A program made the translations under genes and the position numbers. Below, piece by piece: positions 41,001-48,651 of a stretch of 64,000 nucleotides of DNA. Each line of letters opens with the position of its first letter. Within the stretch, counting starts at the first letter, position 1. This DNA comes from a virus. The stretch is from the IMG/VR virus record IMGVR_UViG_3300033997_000406, positions 1-64,000 of that record; one strand, written 5' to 3'. The notes beneath the pieces were generated by a model, which saw only the letters and a program-made list of their open reading frames with translations, was not told the origin of the DNA and made no database searches.

Positions 41001-44000
41001 CTATCCCGATGAGACAAGAGACACTGGACGAAAACGCCAGAGATCACTTGTGGGCGCACCAGGATAAAGGCCACGTTGCGATGATGGCCAAAGGCTACAA
41101 AGAGCAAGCCAAAAAAGAGGCGGTGCTTAATAAGTTCAGTGATGACGGCACAGAAAAGACGCATGAATACCCTTACTTTGAGGATATGAACTTTGACTTA
41201 GTGATCGCCGATGAAGGCCATAACTACCGCAACAGTCAGAACCCCGGACAAGTCGGCCGGAACCTTGTCTATGTGTCTGCAGGTCAAGAGGCTCAAATCG
41301 CTGCTGATATGCGTCAAAAGCTGCACTACCTGAAACGCAAGTACAATGGTCGCGGCGCCATTCTCTTAACTGCCACCCCCACACCTAACAGCCCGCTGGA
41401 CATTTACAACATGCTTAGTCATGTAATGACAGTCAGCGAGTGGCAAAAGCTCGGCATTGCGAACCAGGATGACTTTATTAAGCACTTTGGCGAAGTGTCT
41501 GAGGTCATGGTTAGTCGGATCAGTGGTGGCGTTGCATTTGTCGAAGGCCTCACTGGCTTTAAAAATCTTGACGCGCTGCGCTCACTGTTCCACCGCTGGA
41601 TCAACAAGAAATCTGTTGAGGATGTTAAAGAGGACGTGAAAGTCCCAACAGTTGAAGATAAGGTGTCCGCCGTTCCGATGTCCGGCGATCAGAAGGCCGC
41701 TTATGAGCTACTGCGATACCGTGCAAAGCTTATCAGCGATAAAGCTAAAGGCGTCGACAGCACAATAAATGCTTCACCACAGGAGCTGCTGCTAATTGAG
41801 CGCATAGAGTCGATGTATCCGGACGACCAGCTCTTTAGCATTATTCGTGACATGGACCGCGTTTGTTCTGATATGGAGCTTTTTAACGGGCGAATGACGT
41901 TTATTTTCCCGAAAGAAAAAGCACCAGCAGTACGCCAGTTAGTAAAGTCTCTGCCTACTGAAAAAGTACGGATGGTAAACGACAAGAGCGAAAGCGGCGA
42001 AACTATCAAGGTGAAGCAAGTACTGCAGCTTAATGCAGTAGTCAACGAAAACCAGAACGGACATTTTACTGTCCAAATCAATGAATCCTTTGAAAGTGAT
42101 CTGCTGGGGCTCCTGAAGCAGTCCGGCCTGACACAGCAAGATATTACTCACCCATTAAGCCCTAAATACGCAAACCTGATTGAGAACTTAAAAGAGTCGA
42201 TCAAGGATGGCGGCAAACAACTGGTATTTAGTGAAGAAAAATCACAGCACAAGAAGCTGCACCGGATAATTTGCCACCACTTGCAGCTAAGACCAGATCA
42301 AGTAGGTATTTTGAATGGAGACACTGTAACCGGCAAAGACAGCGTAACGAATGATGAGAATGCTAAGGCAACCAAAGCAAAAGCCGCACTTGATGATGAA
42401 GCCATTGAGCAGGAAGGTCTTGAGGGCATTGCAGCCAAATACAACTCTGGTCAGTTCAAAGTGCTGATCCTGAATAAAAAGGGAGAAGTGGGCGTAAACC
42501 TTCACATAGGTACCAGCGACATACACCACTTAACTTTGCCATGGACAAGAGACGCATTAGTTCAGCGAAACGGCCGAGGCGCCCGAGTGGGTGCGCCACA
42601 AGATAAAGTAAACAGTCATGTGTATGTTTGTAAGGATTCGTTTGACGTATTCCGCAAAGACACAATAGACCGCAAAGGAAGTTGGCAGGATGAACTGTTT
42701 TTAGGTGAAGCTATCCGCGTTGATAATGGTGACGCAGAGCCTGACTTTGATATTGGCGCAATTATGTCGACCAACATTGAAGAGTACAAAGCCCAGGTGG
42801 CAGAGCAGAAGCGCAAAGCCGATGAAGCCCTTAAGCAGGAAAAGCGTACAGAAGCCTCAATTTCACTTCACAACCTGATCCGAACATCAAAGCTGATGCG
42901 CCGTGATATTGCGCCTGAGGAAGAAAAGGAGGCAAACCTTGCCGCCTTTGTTGCTGAGCGCCAGGCTACATTAAACAGCAAAACGGCAGCCCTTAACGAA
43001 GCCCGCGATAACTGGCAAGCAGCTAACAATGCCGGGCAAGACCAAACCACAGTCAATTATCTGCGAACCAAATACAAAGCAGCTAATGCCGCATCTGAAA
43101 CGGCCCTTAAGGATTTACGAGCTGCGCAAAGTTCGCTCGGCAAACAGCGGGCTGTTATCGCTTCCATTGAGCGAGCCAAAACACAGGCAAAACTTTTGCG
43201 GGGCAATGTAGAAACGGCGATTGCTGCAGGGCTCTTATCCATCAACCTGGATGACTTAGAGCACGTCAGCAGTATGGCTGTTGCTGAAGGCCGAGTTTAC
43301 AAAATTGGTCAGTACTATGAGTTTTTACTGAATGGTGCCAACAGTACTCCTGCGATTGTAAAAATTGAAGAGTTCACTCCGGATCAAAGCCAGTGCAGCG
43401 CATTAGTGGTCTTAAATGCTGGCGGGAGAACAAATACTGTTCGCACTATTCCGCTTAAGCAATTGGTAAATCAAACCCACTTTACTGAAACGGAAATTCA
43501 GTTACGCCAACAGCTTGCAACCGCTACATTTGACAACATAGCCCAGCTGGTCGGTCGGGACGAATTCTATTCACTGATAGAGCAGGGCGCCATTAACCCA
43601 AGCATGTACACGTACTATATTGAAGATGGCAAATTTAAAGGTGTTTCAGGCATCAACATAGTTCCTAAGGAAAGCCGTAATTCCATCGTTTATCCTGATC
43701 CAACATCAAGCAAGTTACGTGAAATGGTTATCCAGTCAGGTCTTGAATCACTGAAAAGTAGCTATGGTTCAACATCGTTACACCCACTATGGAAAGCTGT
43801 ACTTGGCGAAAATTACCTTGAAATTATAGGAAATGCGGACCCTTCACGCGAAACAGACGAACAGATAGCCGCCTGGCTACAAAATGCGGCTGATAAAACA
43901 CCAGAATCATCATGGCCATATAGGAAAGTACTTGATGCGGCAAAATCGGAAGAGTCCAGCGCCAAGAAATCCTATATCGATAGCATTTTCAGAACATATT

Positions 44001-44785
44001 TGAGGCGTTTAATACCCGGCACTACACAAGGTACGCGATACATATCCGCTATCACGGAATACTGCAGAACGTTAGAGGCTCAGTTTGACGTGGAGTTTGA
44101 AGAGTATCAGCAGAGAGTGGCAGACTTAAATAGCAAACTCACCACTGACGCGCTTAATAGCCCTGAAGGTGCCATACGCGAGCGCTTAGCATCTTTGACG
44201 CCAGGCCTATGGAGATTTGTGACTTTTTACGATAAAGCATCTGTTGATAAAATATTAGATGGTTCAAAGTATGAAAGCCTGAATCAGATAATGGCAGACT
44301 TAGTTAATGTTGGTTACACAGGCCATGGCTCAGTTAACACCACAAATTATGCGATGCCTAACAAAGAGTTGCTGAGACTCACAGCAAGACTTTGGGATGA
44401 AGCTAAATACAGCCGTGAAAAACTGACTAAGTTTATTGATAGCGGAGTACCGCAAGCTGAAGAGGCTACAGCCACAACTGCAGGCGTTTCAGTTGAACAG
44501 ATGGCAGATATACCATTTGCTCAAGCCCTGCTGGATAAGCACGGCATACAAGCTAAACGGAATACCAAGCCTGTAAAAGGTAAGGGCGCTTATGCCTGGA
44601 TAGGGTTGTTTGACCCGAAGGGCTATGGCCACGTTTTACAAAAGAGTCTGGCGGGGAAAGGAAATCCAAACAAAGAGCGCTTAGGGGCCGTATGGTATTC
44701 TAAAGCCGGTGACGAAATGGAAAACTATTGGTTGATACCTGCTGACGTGGACCCGTCCATTGTCGCTGATGTTTTTGACCTGTAA
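38009..44785 (+). CDS. darB: DarB-like giant methylase-helicase antirestriction protein
   Basis: 2,258 aa, about the length of P1 DarB. An N-terminal SAM-methyltransferase domain (NVLEPSCATGIFNNL about residue 115; GVIGNAPFGRR replacing NPPF/Y) is followed by a SNF2-type helicase: Walker A GFGTGLGKTFAALGAA (about 872), DEAD-box-like VIADEGHNYRNSQ, ILLTATPTPNSPLDIYNML and a helicase-C end (WTRDALVQRNGRGARVGAPQ). The last 700 residues contain a coiled coil (from about residue 1620) and additional modules. In P1, DarB is packaged and injected to shield DNA from type I restriction. The NAPF box may have altered methylation ability. ATG with AGAGAG upstream. Confidence 0.85.
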   Translation: MDQTKFAIQAGRATSVRQLISVFDSFLPQSAPAAEEETEGGTRAQARRKSNAAALAILARNPDPSLLTAGEKQALWAYSGRGGIGDSTNEYYTPPVLAKGVWSHFQAYGFENGNVLEPSCATGIFNNLKPDNVIITGAEVDPTSSRINQLLHPTDTIHNMPFEALAKATPDSTFDGVIGNAPFGRRLNTFAAQDDVYRDLKTNEQYFIARSIDKVKPGHLVSLIVNTSIVSTKGLAKFRAMISRKAEFLGAHRFPSGTFSANGSDSVVTDLVVFRKHPDELAEKMLDMTDEQLQEANVLWDTFISGRWFDAEGRKFIHGEVISGAGQWGSDLVVIPGMPKAEQGQRLSPHQRIEKANVINAHNETIAKALSKRFESRIDWDLIGAAEPVIANYVDGDRRLINGRWFEMTDGQWLQVALTDAKGSLDATMYGFTSVSAIKDAMTDSRSAIDIPFNQLSNIYQNLRDTLPFDVVSAFRLADQAPAEHRERLVKGALIGARLRAFNERQLIDPDYDSELIELREMCAAMHRKFGDSNKVRGIKKLTGESAASYNFFKSALDKDGNYRDLLSGNVERRAIAQYSNDNPSHVIEQLTATVVSSITLDEFRQSYTGPDAELSDAEFLDKLALYENIAIDQFGNLQLMDRAIAGDVAKNNSRLMSALANETLSDVVKFNIARQLDMIKSRRKWTDASRISFGLRDQFIPRQTVLEFLQQEGFSHLKYVGIEQKSVEEAGEESLVEVDMPEEQNGIFTGYYTQGGKQKTRKDDDGGTFGAQLEKYLNGLGVRSADAKENSKYRDRIRGMEKRFQIWLRQHDSADDIVAAYNDMFNGHVEFEHSDAPINFEGVSGEVLHKGYQNSAIRRLSEDGRGILGFGTGLGKTFAALGAAKYGVQTGRNRKVCIVMPKAVNENWINETVLFYGGGNLSKVLFVGYELEQKDGALSTRPVLDGKGQQKLNPLTGNALTTPVLRELSAAEITNNMHLIPHSDFNLVLMTKEQYAAIPMRQETLDENARDHLWAHQDKGHVAMMAKGYKEQAKKEAVLNKFSDDGTEKTHEYPYFEDMNFDLVIADEGHNYRNSQNPGQVGRNLVYVSAGQEAQIAADMRQKLHYLKRKYNGRGAILLTATPTPNSPLDIYNMLSHVMTVSEWQKLGIANQDDFIKHFGEVSEVMVSRISGGVAFVEGLTGFKNLDALRSLFHRWINKKSVEDVKEDVKVPTVEDKVSAVPMSGDQKAAYELLRYRAKLISDKAKGVDSTINASPQELLLIERIESMYPDDQLFSIIRDMDRVCSDMELFNGRMTFIFPKEKAPAVRQLVKSLPTEKVRMVNDKSESGETIKVKQVLQLNAVVNENQNGHFTVQINESFESDLLGLLKQSGLTQQDITHPLSPKYANLIENLKESIKDGGKQLVFSEEKSQHKKLHRIICHHLQLRPDQVGILNGDTVTGKDSVTNDENAKATKAKAALDDEAIEQEGLEGIAAKYNSGQFKVLILNKKGEVGVNLHIGTSDIHHLTLPWTRDALVQRNGRGARVGAPQDKVNSHVYVCKDSFDVFRKDTIDRKGSWQDELFLGEAIRVDNGDAEPDFDIGAIMSTNIEEYKAQVAEQKRKADEALKQEKRTEASISLHNLIRTSKLMRRDIAPEEEKEANLAAFVAERQATLNSKTAALNEARDNWQAANNAGQDQTTVNYLRTKYKAANAASETALKDLRAAQSSLGKQRAVIASIERAKTQAKLLRGNVETAIAAGLLSINLDDLEHVSSMAVAEGRVYKIGQYYEFLLNGANSTPAIVKIEEFTPDQSQCSALVVLNAGGRTNTVRTIPLKQLVNQTHFTETEIQLRQQLATATFDNIAQLVGRDEFYSLIEQGAINPSMYTYYIEDGKFKGVSGINIVPKESRNSIVYPDPTSSKLREMVIQSGLESLKSSYGSTSLHPLWKAVLGENYLEIIGNADPSRETDEQIAAWLQNAADKTPESSWPYRKVLDAAKSEESSAKKSYIDSIFRTYLRRLIPGTTQGTRYISAITEYCRTLEAQFDVEFEEYQQRVADLNSKLTTDALNSPEGAIRERLASLTPGLWRFVTFYDKASVDKILDGSKYESLNQIMADLVNVGYTGHGSVNTTNYAMPNKELLRLTARLWDEAKYSREKLTKFIDSGVPQAEEATATTAGVSVEQMADIPFAQALLDKHGIQAKRNTKPVKGKGAYAWIGLFDPKGYGHVLQKSLAGKGNPNKERLGAVWYSKAGDEMENYWLIPADVDPSIVADVFDL

Positions 44786-44803
44786 ATCACTTGGGGTTGA
44801 CGA

Positions 44804-44824
44804 CCAATTAACAATGTCAATCCC
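44804..44824. promoter_or_regulatory. 17-bp palindromic element, copy 2
   Basis: Contains ATTAACAATGTCAATC plus flanks identical to copy 1 over 21 bp. It sits between a TTGACG and a TATAAT hexamer 24 bp apart (44797-44832), upstream of the gene at 44848. Confidence 0.6.
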
Positions 44825-44847
44825 TTTATAATCAATAGGATAGTGTT

Positions 44848-45282
44848 ATGGATTTAGATAAGTTACCGGATGATATTTTACGCTCATTTATTGAAGATAA
44901 CCGGGGCGGATTGACGGACGACGATTTTGTAAATCGGTATCTGGATACAGTAATTGACGGGCTGATGCTTAACCCTCTGCTATACCGCACGTATGGCGGG
45001 TATTGGTGGCCTTTAAAGCGCCTGCTGATTGCCAGACCAGACTATAAGCCTGAATGCGGCGATAGCTTTGACACCGATTTAAACCAGCTATTCAGTCACA
45101 GCGAAGATATTTTAACAGTTGCGGCTGCTTATCTGGAGCAGGCTAAGAATCTGGCGGACAAGATGCTGAGCGACAACCATTTTGTTTACGATGTAGCCGG
45201 TGGCGAATCGTTTGAGCTGACACTGGAAGATCCGGGCATGGAAAGGCTGCTTTTTGCTGAGCGGTTCGCGCAAAGTTTATGA
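44848..45282 (+). CDS. Hypothetical protein
   Basis: 144 aa acidic (DLDKLPDDILRSFIEDNRGG; FDTDLNQLFSHSEDILTVA). ATG follows a TAGGATAG ribosome-binding region and the palindromic element. Own promoter after darB; unknown role. Confidence 0.6.
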   Translation: MDLDKLPDDILRSFIEDNRGGLTDDDFVNRYLDTVIDGLMLNPLLYRTYGGYWWPLKRLLIARPDYKPECGDSFDTDLNQLFSHSEDILTVAAAYLEQAKNLADKMLSDNHFVYDVAGGESFELTLEDPGMERLLFAERFAQSL

Positions 45283-45343
45283 TGCACCTGTCTTATCGAT
45301 TGCCCCCAATTGAAAGGCAGTAAGCCCCCTCAGCTTGCTTAAA

Positions 45344-45374
45344 CAAAAAGCCCGCGCAATGCGGGCTTTTCTTT
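45344..45374. terminator. Bidirectional terminator between convergent genes
   Basis: AAAAGCCCGC-GCAAT-GCGGGCTTTT with T-rich flank on both strands. Confidence 0.78.
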
Positions 45375-45386
45375 GGGCGAATAGAA

Positions 45387-46766
45387 CTAAGCACCAGCAG
45401 GGCTTAAATCAAGACCTTGGCAGTTTAGGAAAAATCGTTGCACCGGTACCAGAGCCTGAAGGTAATCAATACTTTGCCCTAAAATCTGATGGCCAACAGT
45501 CGGGCCGCAGTTTCTTATAAGCACAGGCGGAATTTGCTTTACCGCAGCATGTTCGCCCAACGTCAATAGGCGCTCTTTTCCATCCGGACGAACAACAAAA
45601 GGCTCTGAAGAACGTTTTTTGTTGTAGTGGCGGCCGATCACACCAATAGATTCGGTATCTGCCGTTATGAGTTGGCGATTTGCATAGCCATGGCCTGCAG
45701 CTTCATCGCGTACCTGCTTGTCTTTTAAGTACTGGTTATCAGACCACATGGACTCAGGCGCGTTAATATCCAGAATCTCACCAAAGGAGTTTTGCTTTTT
45801 CGGTAAGTAAAAATCGAAAACCCCTTCAAGCCACTTTGCTGGCAATCCGCTTGATAACGCCATAAACCAGTAGCGCGGGCGGGCCTCAAAGCTGCCTGTA
45901 TTTTGGTTGGTTAATATCTTTTCAATAATAACGTACCCAAGCCGGATCAGCTCTTGTTTTAACAGTATGTAGATTGGGCTGTCTTTAGCGTCCTTCACAT
46001 TTTCGCTTGTGATCATGGCTGGGTTTGATGCAACTATGATGTCTCTTATTCCGAAAAGAGCGGTGCCGGATTCGTGTTCTTCTGCACTTAGTTTGTGCTT
46101 CGATTTACCTGCTTGGGATATGCCAGCACAAGGCAAGCTAAATGTTAAAACGTCGACCTGAGACAAGTACTTGGTTTCCAACTCTTCCAGTGTCGACTCA
46201 AAGCAGGCTGTTTCGTCTGTAATGGCATAGCTATTTGCAAATGCGGATTGCAGGTAACGAATATCGGCATCTACAACCCAAGCGAGCTTACCCTTCAGGC
46301 CTGCACCGACTATGCCGTCATGCGCTGCTGTGGTGCTGATAGCTCCACCCGTGCAGCAACTGCCTTCTGTAACTTCACCATTAGCCAAATGCTCAATAAA
46401 TCTAGCTTCTCGCTCTGCCTGTCTCTGGCGCTCATGGTGGATAGAAATAGTGATAGAGCCAGCTGTGAAAATTGCCCTGATTTTTGTCCCTATAGGGTAA
46501 TCTTCCTTGTACGGCGTCATAGTCATATCAATGACCGGGATAATTACGCCGAATTTAGTCTTGCCAACAACCACGTAATCGCCATCAGGGGAAAGAGTCA
46601 GTGTGATCGTATCGCCCACTCGTTCACGTTTATATTTTTCGCCCTTTGCAAAGCCCGCCATTTCAAGTTTTGCGCCATCAATCCAGAGCCTGGAGCCGTT
46701 ACGATGCTTTGTAACTGTTCTGTAACTAAGCTGCTTAAGCTTACCTATCACGCCTAATAAACCCAC
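45387..46766 (-). CDS. Divergent C5-cytosine methyltransferase with SymE/AbrB-like N-terminus
   Basis: 459 aa. The C-terminal 330 residues carry a C5 methyltransferase core with altered motifs: GSCCTGGAIST (I), FSLPCAGISQAG (IV, catalytic Cys), SENVKDAKDS (VI), RPRYWFMAL (VIII-like) and VGHQILGQSI (X-like). Residues 1-90, YRTVTKHRNGSRLWIDGAKL then GFAKGEKYKRERVGDTITLT, resemble a SymE/AbrB-type DNA-binding barrel. It lies alone on the minus strand next to the 47 kb early block. Presumed DNA modification; the N-terminal domain could target or autoregulate. Confidence 0.78.
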   Translation of the reverse strand: MGLLGVIGKLKQLSYRTVTKHRNGSRLWIDGAKLEMAGFAKGEKYKRERVGDTITLTLSPDGDYVVVGKTKFGVIIPVIDMTMTPYKEDYPIGTKIRAIFTAGSITISIHHERQRQAEREARFIEHLANGEVTEGSCCTGGAISTTAAHDGIVGAGLKGKLAWVVDADIRYLQSAFANSYAITDETACFESTLEELETKYLSQVDVLTFSLPCAGISQAGKSKHKLSAEEHESGTALFGIRDIIVASNPAMITSENVKDAKDSPIYILLKQELIRLGYVIIEKILTNQNTGSFEARPRYWFMALSSGLPAKWLEGVFDFYLPKKQNSFGEILDINAPESMWSDNQYLKDKQVRDEAAGHGYANRQLITADTESIGVIGRHYNKKRSSEPFVVRPDGKERLLTLGEHAAVKQIPPVLIRNCGPTVGHQILGQSIDYLQALVPVQRFFLNCQGLDLSPAGA

Positions 46767-46788
46767 TTAAAACACCTCTTTTTAGCAA

Positions 46789-46806
46789 ATATCATAACAG
46801 TTGATA
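46789..46806 (-). promoter_or_regulatory. Dispersed operator-like element, site J (weak)
   Basis: Plus strand ATATCATAACAGTTGATA, four mismatches. It lies between the divergent methyltransferase and the 47 kb rightward operon; a TTGATA (46801) and TGTTAT (17 bp downstream) could be its promoter. Confidence 0.4.
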
Positions 46807-46902
46807 TTAATTATTAATTCAGATGTTATCTTTTACTTTAATTGGTGTATATACTGCAAGCCATTAAATTATTAATTAACCAGCACCAGCAAAAGGTAAG
46901 TG

Positions 46903-47310
46903 ATGACTGAAAAGACATCGGACGGCCTCACAGCCAGGCAGAGAAATATTAGAAATCAGAACAACAACCGCAAGAATATGCCGCGAGTAGGGCCGTTCTA
47001 CATCAGCGAGGCCCAGCTGTTTTTGTTTAATCAGCAAGCAGCTCTGCACGGCTCGAAAAAGGCGGCATTTGCTGCAGGCCTGCAGCGGCTAAGTGCAACA
47101 AGTGCTGATGTGGTTATTAGTCGTGAACTGCTGCACAACCTACTGAGTGCAGCCAGTGGATTTAGAGGCTATATCGACGCCATACCCGCAGATGTTGAAC
47201 TGTCCGACATGCCTGGCTTAGATAGGGATTTAGCAGATGAAGCGATTTATTTAGTGGGTGCGCTGATTCATTCAAAGACTCTGAGCAGTAACAGAAGGAT
47301 AAATAGATGA
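46903..47310 (+). CDS. Hypothetical protein, first of the early block
   Basis: 135 aa, ATG at 46903 after AAGG. Basic N-terminus (SDGLTARQRNIRNQNNNRKN), then PFYISEAQLFLFNQQAALHG. Stop overlaps the next start by 4 nt. Not recognised. Confidence 0.6.
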   Translation: MTEKTSDGLTARQRNIRNQNNNRKNMPRVGPFYISEAQLFLFNQQAALHGSKKAAFAAGLQRLSATSADVVISRELLHNLLSAASGFRGYIDAIPADVELSDMPGLDRDLADEAIYLVGALIHSKTLSSNRRINR

Positions 47311-47621
47311 ACGATAAAAAACCTGTAACCGGCACCCATGATGCGATAGCCGTTCTATCGCAACTGTCCGGGATTGATAAGACTGAAATTGGGGCTATGG
47401 CCGCTCAGATAAAAGCTAATCATGCCAAGTTAGACAGCTGTAGCTATCACGAATTTGAACCCACAGGGGCGGTACCAGCTTCAATAATGCGCCAAAAATA
47501 TCAGTGTAAGAACTGCGGCGGAACAATAGATAGATCCGCATACATTTGGCACGAACGCGGCAGACGCGCCAATCCAGCAGCGCAGAAATCAAGCTCAGTT
47601 GAAGGCAATCAGAATGGCTAA
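47307..47621 (+). CDS. Small zinc-ribbon protein
   Basis: 104 aa. YQCKNCGGTIDRSAYIWHER carries CxxC and a nearby His. ATGA-type overlap on both sides. Unknown role. Confidence 0.58.
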   Translation: MNDKKPVTGTHDAIAVLSQLSGIDKTEIGAMAAQIKANHAKLDSCSYHEFEPTGAVPASIMRQKYQCKNCGGTIDRSAYIWHERGRRANPAAQKSSSVEGNQNG

Positions 47622-47946
47622 ACAGTATCCTTTAGTTATAGAGAATGTGGGAAGTGACGTTTACGCCGTTATGTCAAAAGGGCACCATGACCCGGACCTG
47701 TTTATGACAGCTGTAAGGCAGGAATATAACTGGCCGCTTGGCAATCCTGAGCATGTGTGGATCAAGTCTACTCCTTGCAATACTGGCGAATATTCGGCGC
47801 ATTACAACATTGTTGAAAAAGGCACTCGCGGAGCCTGGCCAGCGACTTACAGCTGGGAAGCTTACGGCGAAGAGCAATATATGCCAAAAGCTCAGCACCA
47901 GCCAAATAGTGAATTGTCGGATAATAGAATGCAGGGCTTTCAATGA
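47614..47946 (+). CDS. Hypothetical protein
   Basis: 110 aa from the ATG at 47614 (overlaps by 8 nt). Trp-rich beta protein (VRQEYNWPLGNPEHVWIKST). Unknown. Confidence 0.55.
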   Translation: MAKQYPLVIENVGSDVYAVMSKGHHDPDLFMTAVRQEYNWPLGNPEHVWIKSTPCNTGEYSAHYNIVEKGTRGAWPATYSWEAYGEEQYMPKAQHQPNSELSDNRMQGFQ

Positions 47947-47996
47947 TGGATTAAAGTACACACCTTAATTCTAATTGATTCAATGAGGGTGAAAAT

Positions 47997-48098
47997 ATGG
48001 TCGAGTTTATTGTTTCTGGTGGTGGCGTTGAGCCGCCTTTAACAACGTTTATTCTGATAACTTCAGTGCTTATCAAAGTGATGCAGGTCAGACAATAA
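47997..48098 (+). CDS. 33-residue membrane peptide
   Basis: MVEFIVSGGGVEPPLTTFIL then ITSVLIKVMQVRQ, one hydrophobic helix. GAGGGTG upstream, and its stop overlaps the next ATG as TAATG, which supports reality. Confidence 0.55.
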   Translation: MVEFIVSGGGVEPPLTTFILITSVLIKVMQVRQ

Positions 48099-48283
48099 TG
48101 ACTGATAACGAAAAAGATGAATTGTCTAAATACTGTAAAAATAACTGTGGACTGGATGCCACAGAAGTTGCTGATTTAGCACAAGTGCCACGCCGGACAT
48201 TTTACGACTGGTGGAGTGGCCGCCGCAGAGCCGTAGAGCTAATAGTTAAAGGCATCAAAGCAGAGCTGGAACAAAACAAATGA
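48098..48283 (+). CDS. Small HTH protein (61 aa)
   Basis: LSKYCKNNCGLDATEVADLA then QVPRRTFYDWWSGRRRAVEL is a helix-turn-helix. The 13-bp repeats directly downstream of its stop are candidate binding sites, so it may repress the operon beginning at 48365. Confidence 0.65.
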   Translation: MTDNEKDELSKYCKNNCGLDATEVADLAQVPRRTFYDWWSGRRRAVELIVKGIKAELEQNK

Positions 48284-48333
48284 GCGGCATTCGCTCATAA
48301 TGTCTTTACATGTGTGCGATATTCGCTCATAAT
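48281..48333 (+). promoter_or_regulatory. Promoter with repeated operator
   Basis: TTTACA (48305) and CATAAT (48328) are 17 bp apart. ATTCGCTCATAAT occurs at 48289-48301 and 48321-48333, the second overlapping the -10. An inverted repeat TGAGCG...CGCTCA lies at 48281-48297. Candidate operator for the small HTH protein encoded just upstream. Confidence 0.6.
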
Positions 48334-48364
48334 TGATTTATATTAACTAAATGAGAAACGCGCC

Positions 48365-48640
48365 ATGCAAAGAGTTCAGGTGATGACTGCTGCAGAACTT
48401 CAGAAAGACGGTTCTTTTATAAAACAAATTCATGCTGTTTATGCTTCGATAGAATCGGCTAGGGCTGAAATGCAAAGGATAGCTGACACTTTCAACTCAG
48501 AAGATGGGCTTTATAAAGATTGGCGCGCCGAGACTCCAATAGGCCAGGTTGATGCTCTGTCATTGGAGCGTTTAGAAGGCAATCATTATCAGTGCCAGAC
48601 CTTCTACAAAATTCGGCCCTACAACGTAATAGCTGAGTAA
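48365..48640 (+). CDS. Small hypothetical protein (91 aa)
   Basis: MQRVQVMTAAELQKDGSFIK, helical middle, then FYKIRPYNVIAE. Immediately precedes the DndB-like gene in the same operon. Not recognised. Confidence 0.55.
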   Translation: MQRVQVMTAAELQKDGSFIKQIHAVYASIESARAEMQRIADTFNSEDGLYKDWRAETPIGQVDALSLERLEGNHYQCQTFYKIRPYNVIAE

Positions 48641-48651
48641 GGATGGATCGA

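Noticed and set aside
46248-46757. 169-codon plus-strand frame
   Set aside because: Exact antisense of the C5 methyltransferase with its recognisable motifs; a shadow frame.
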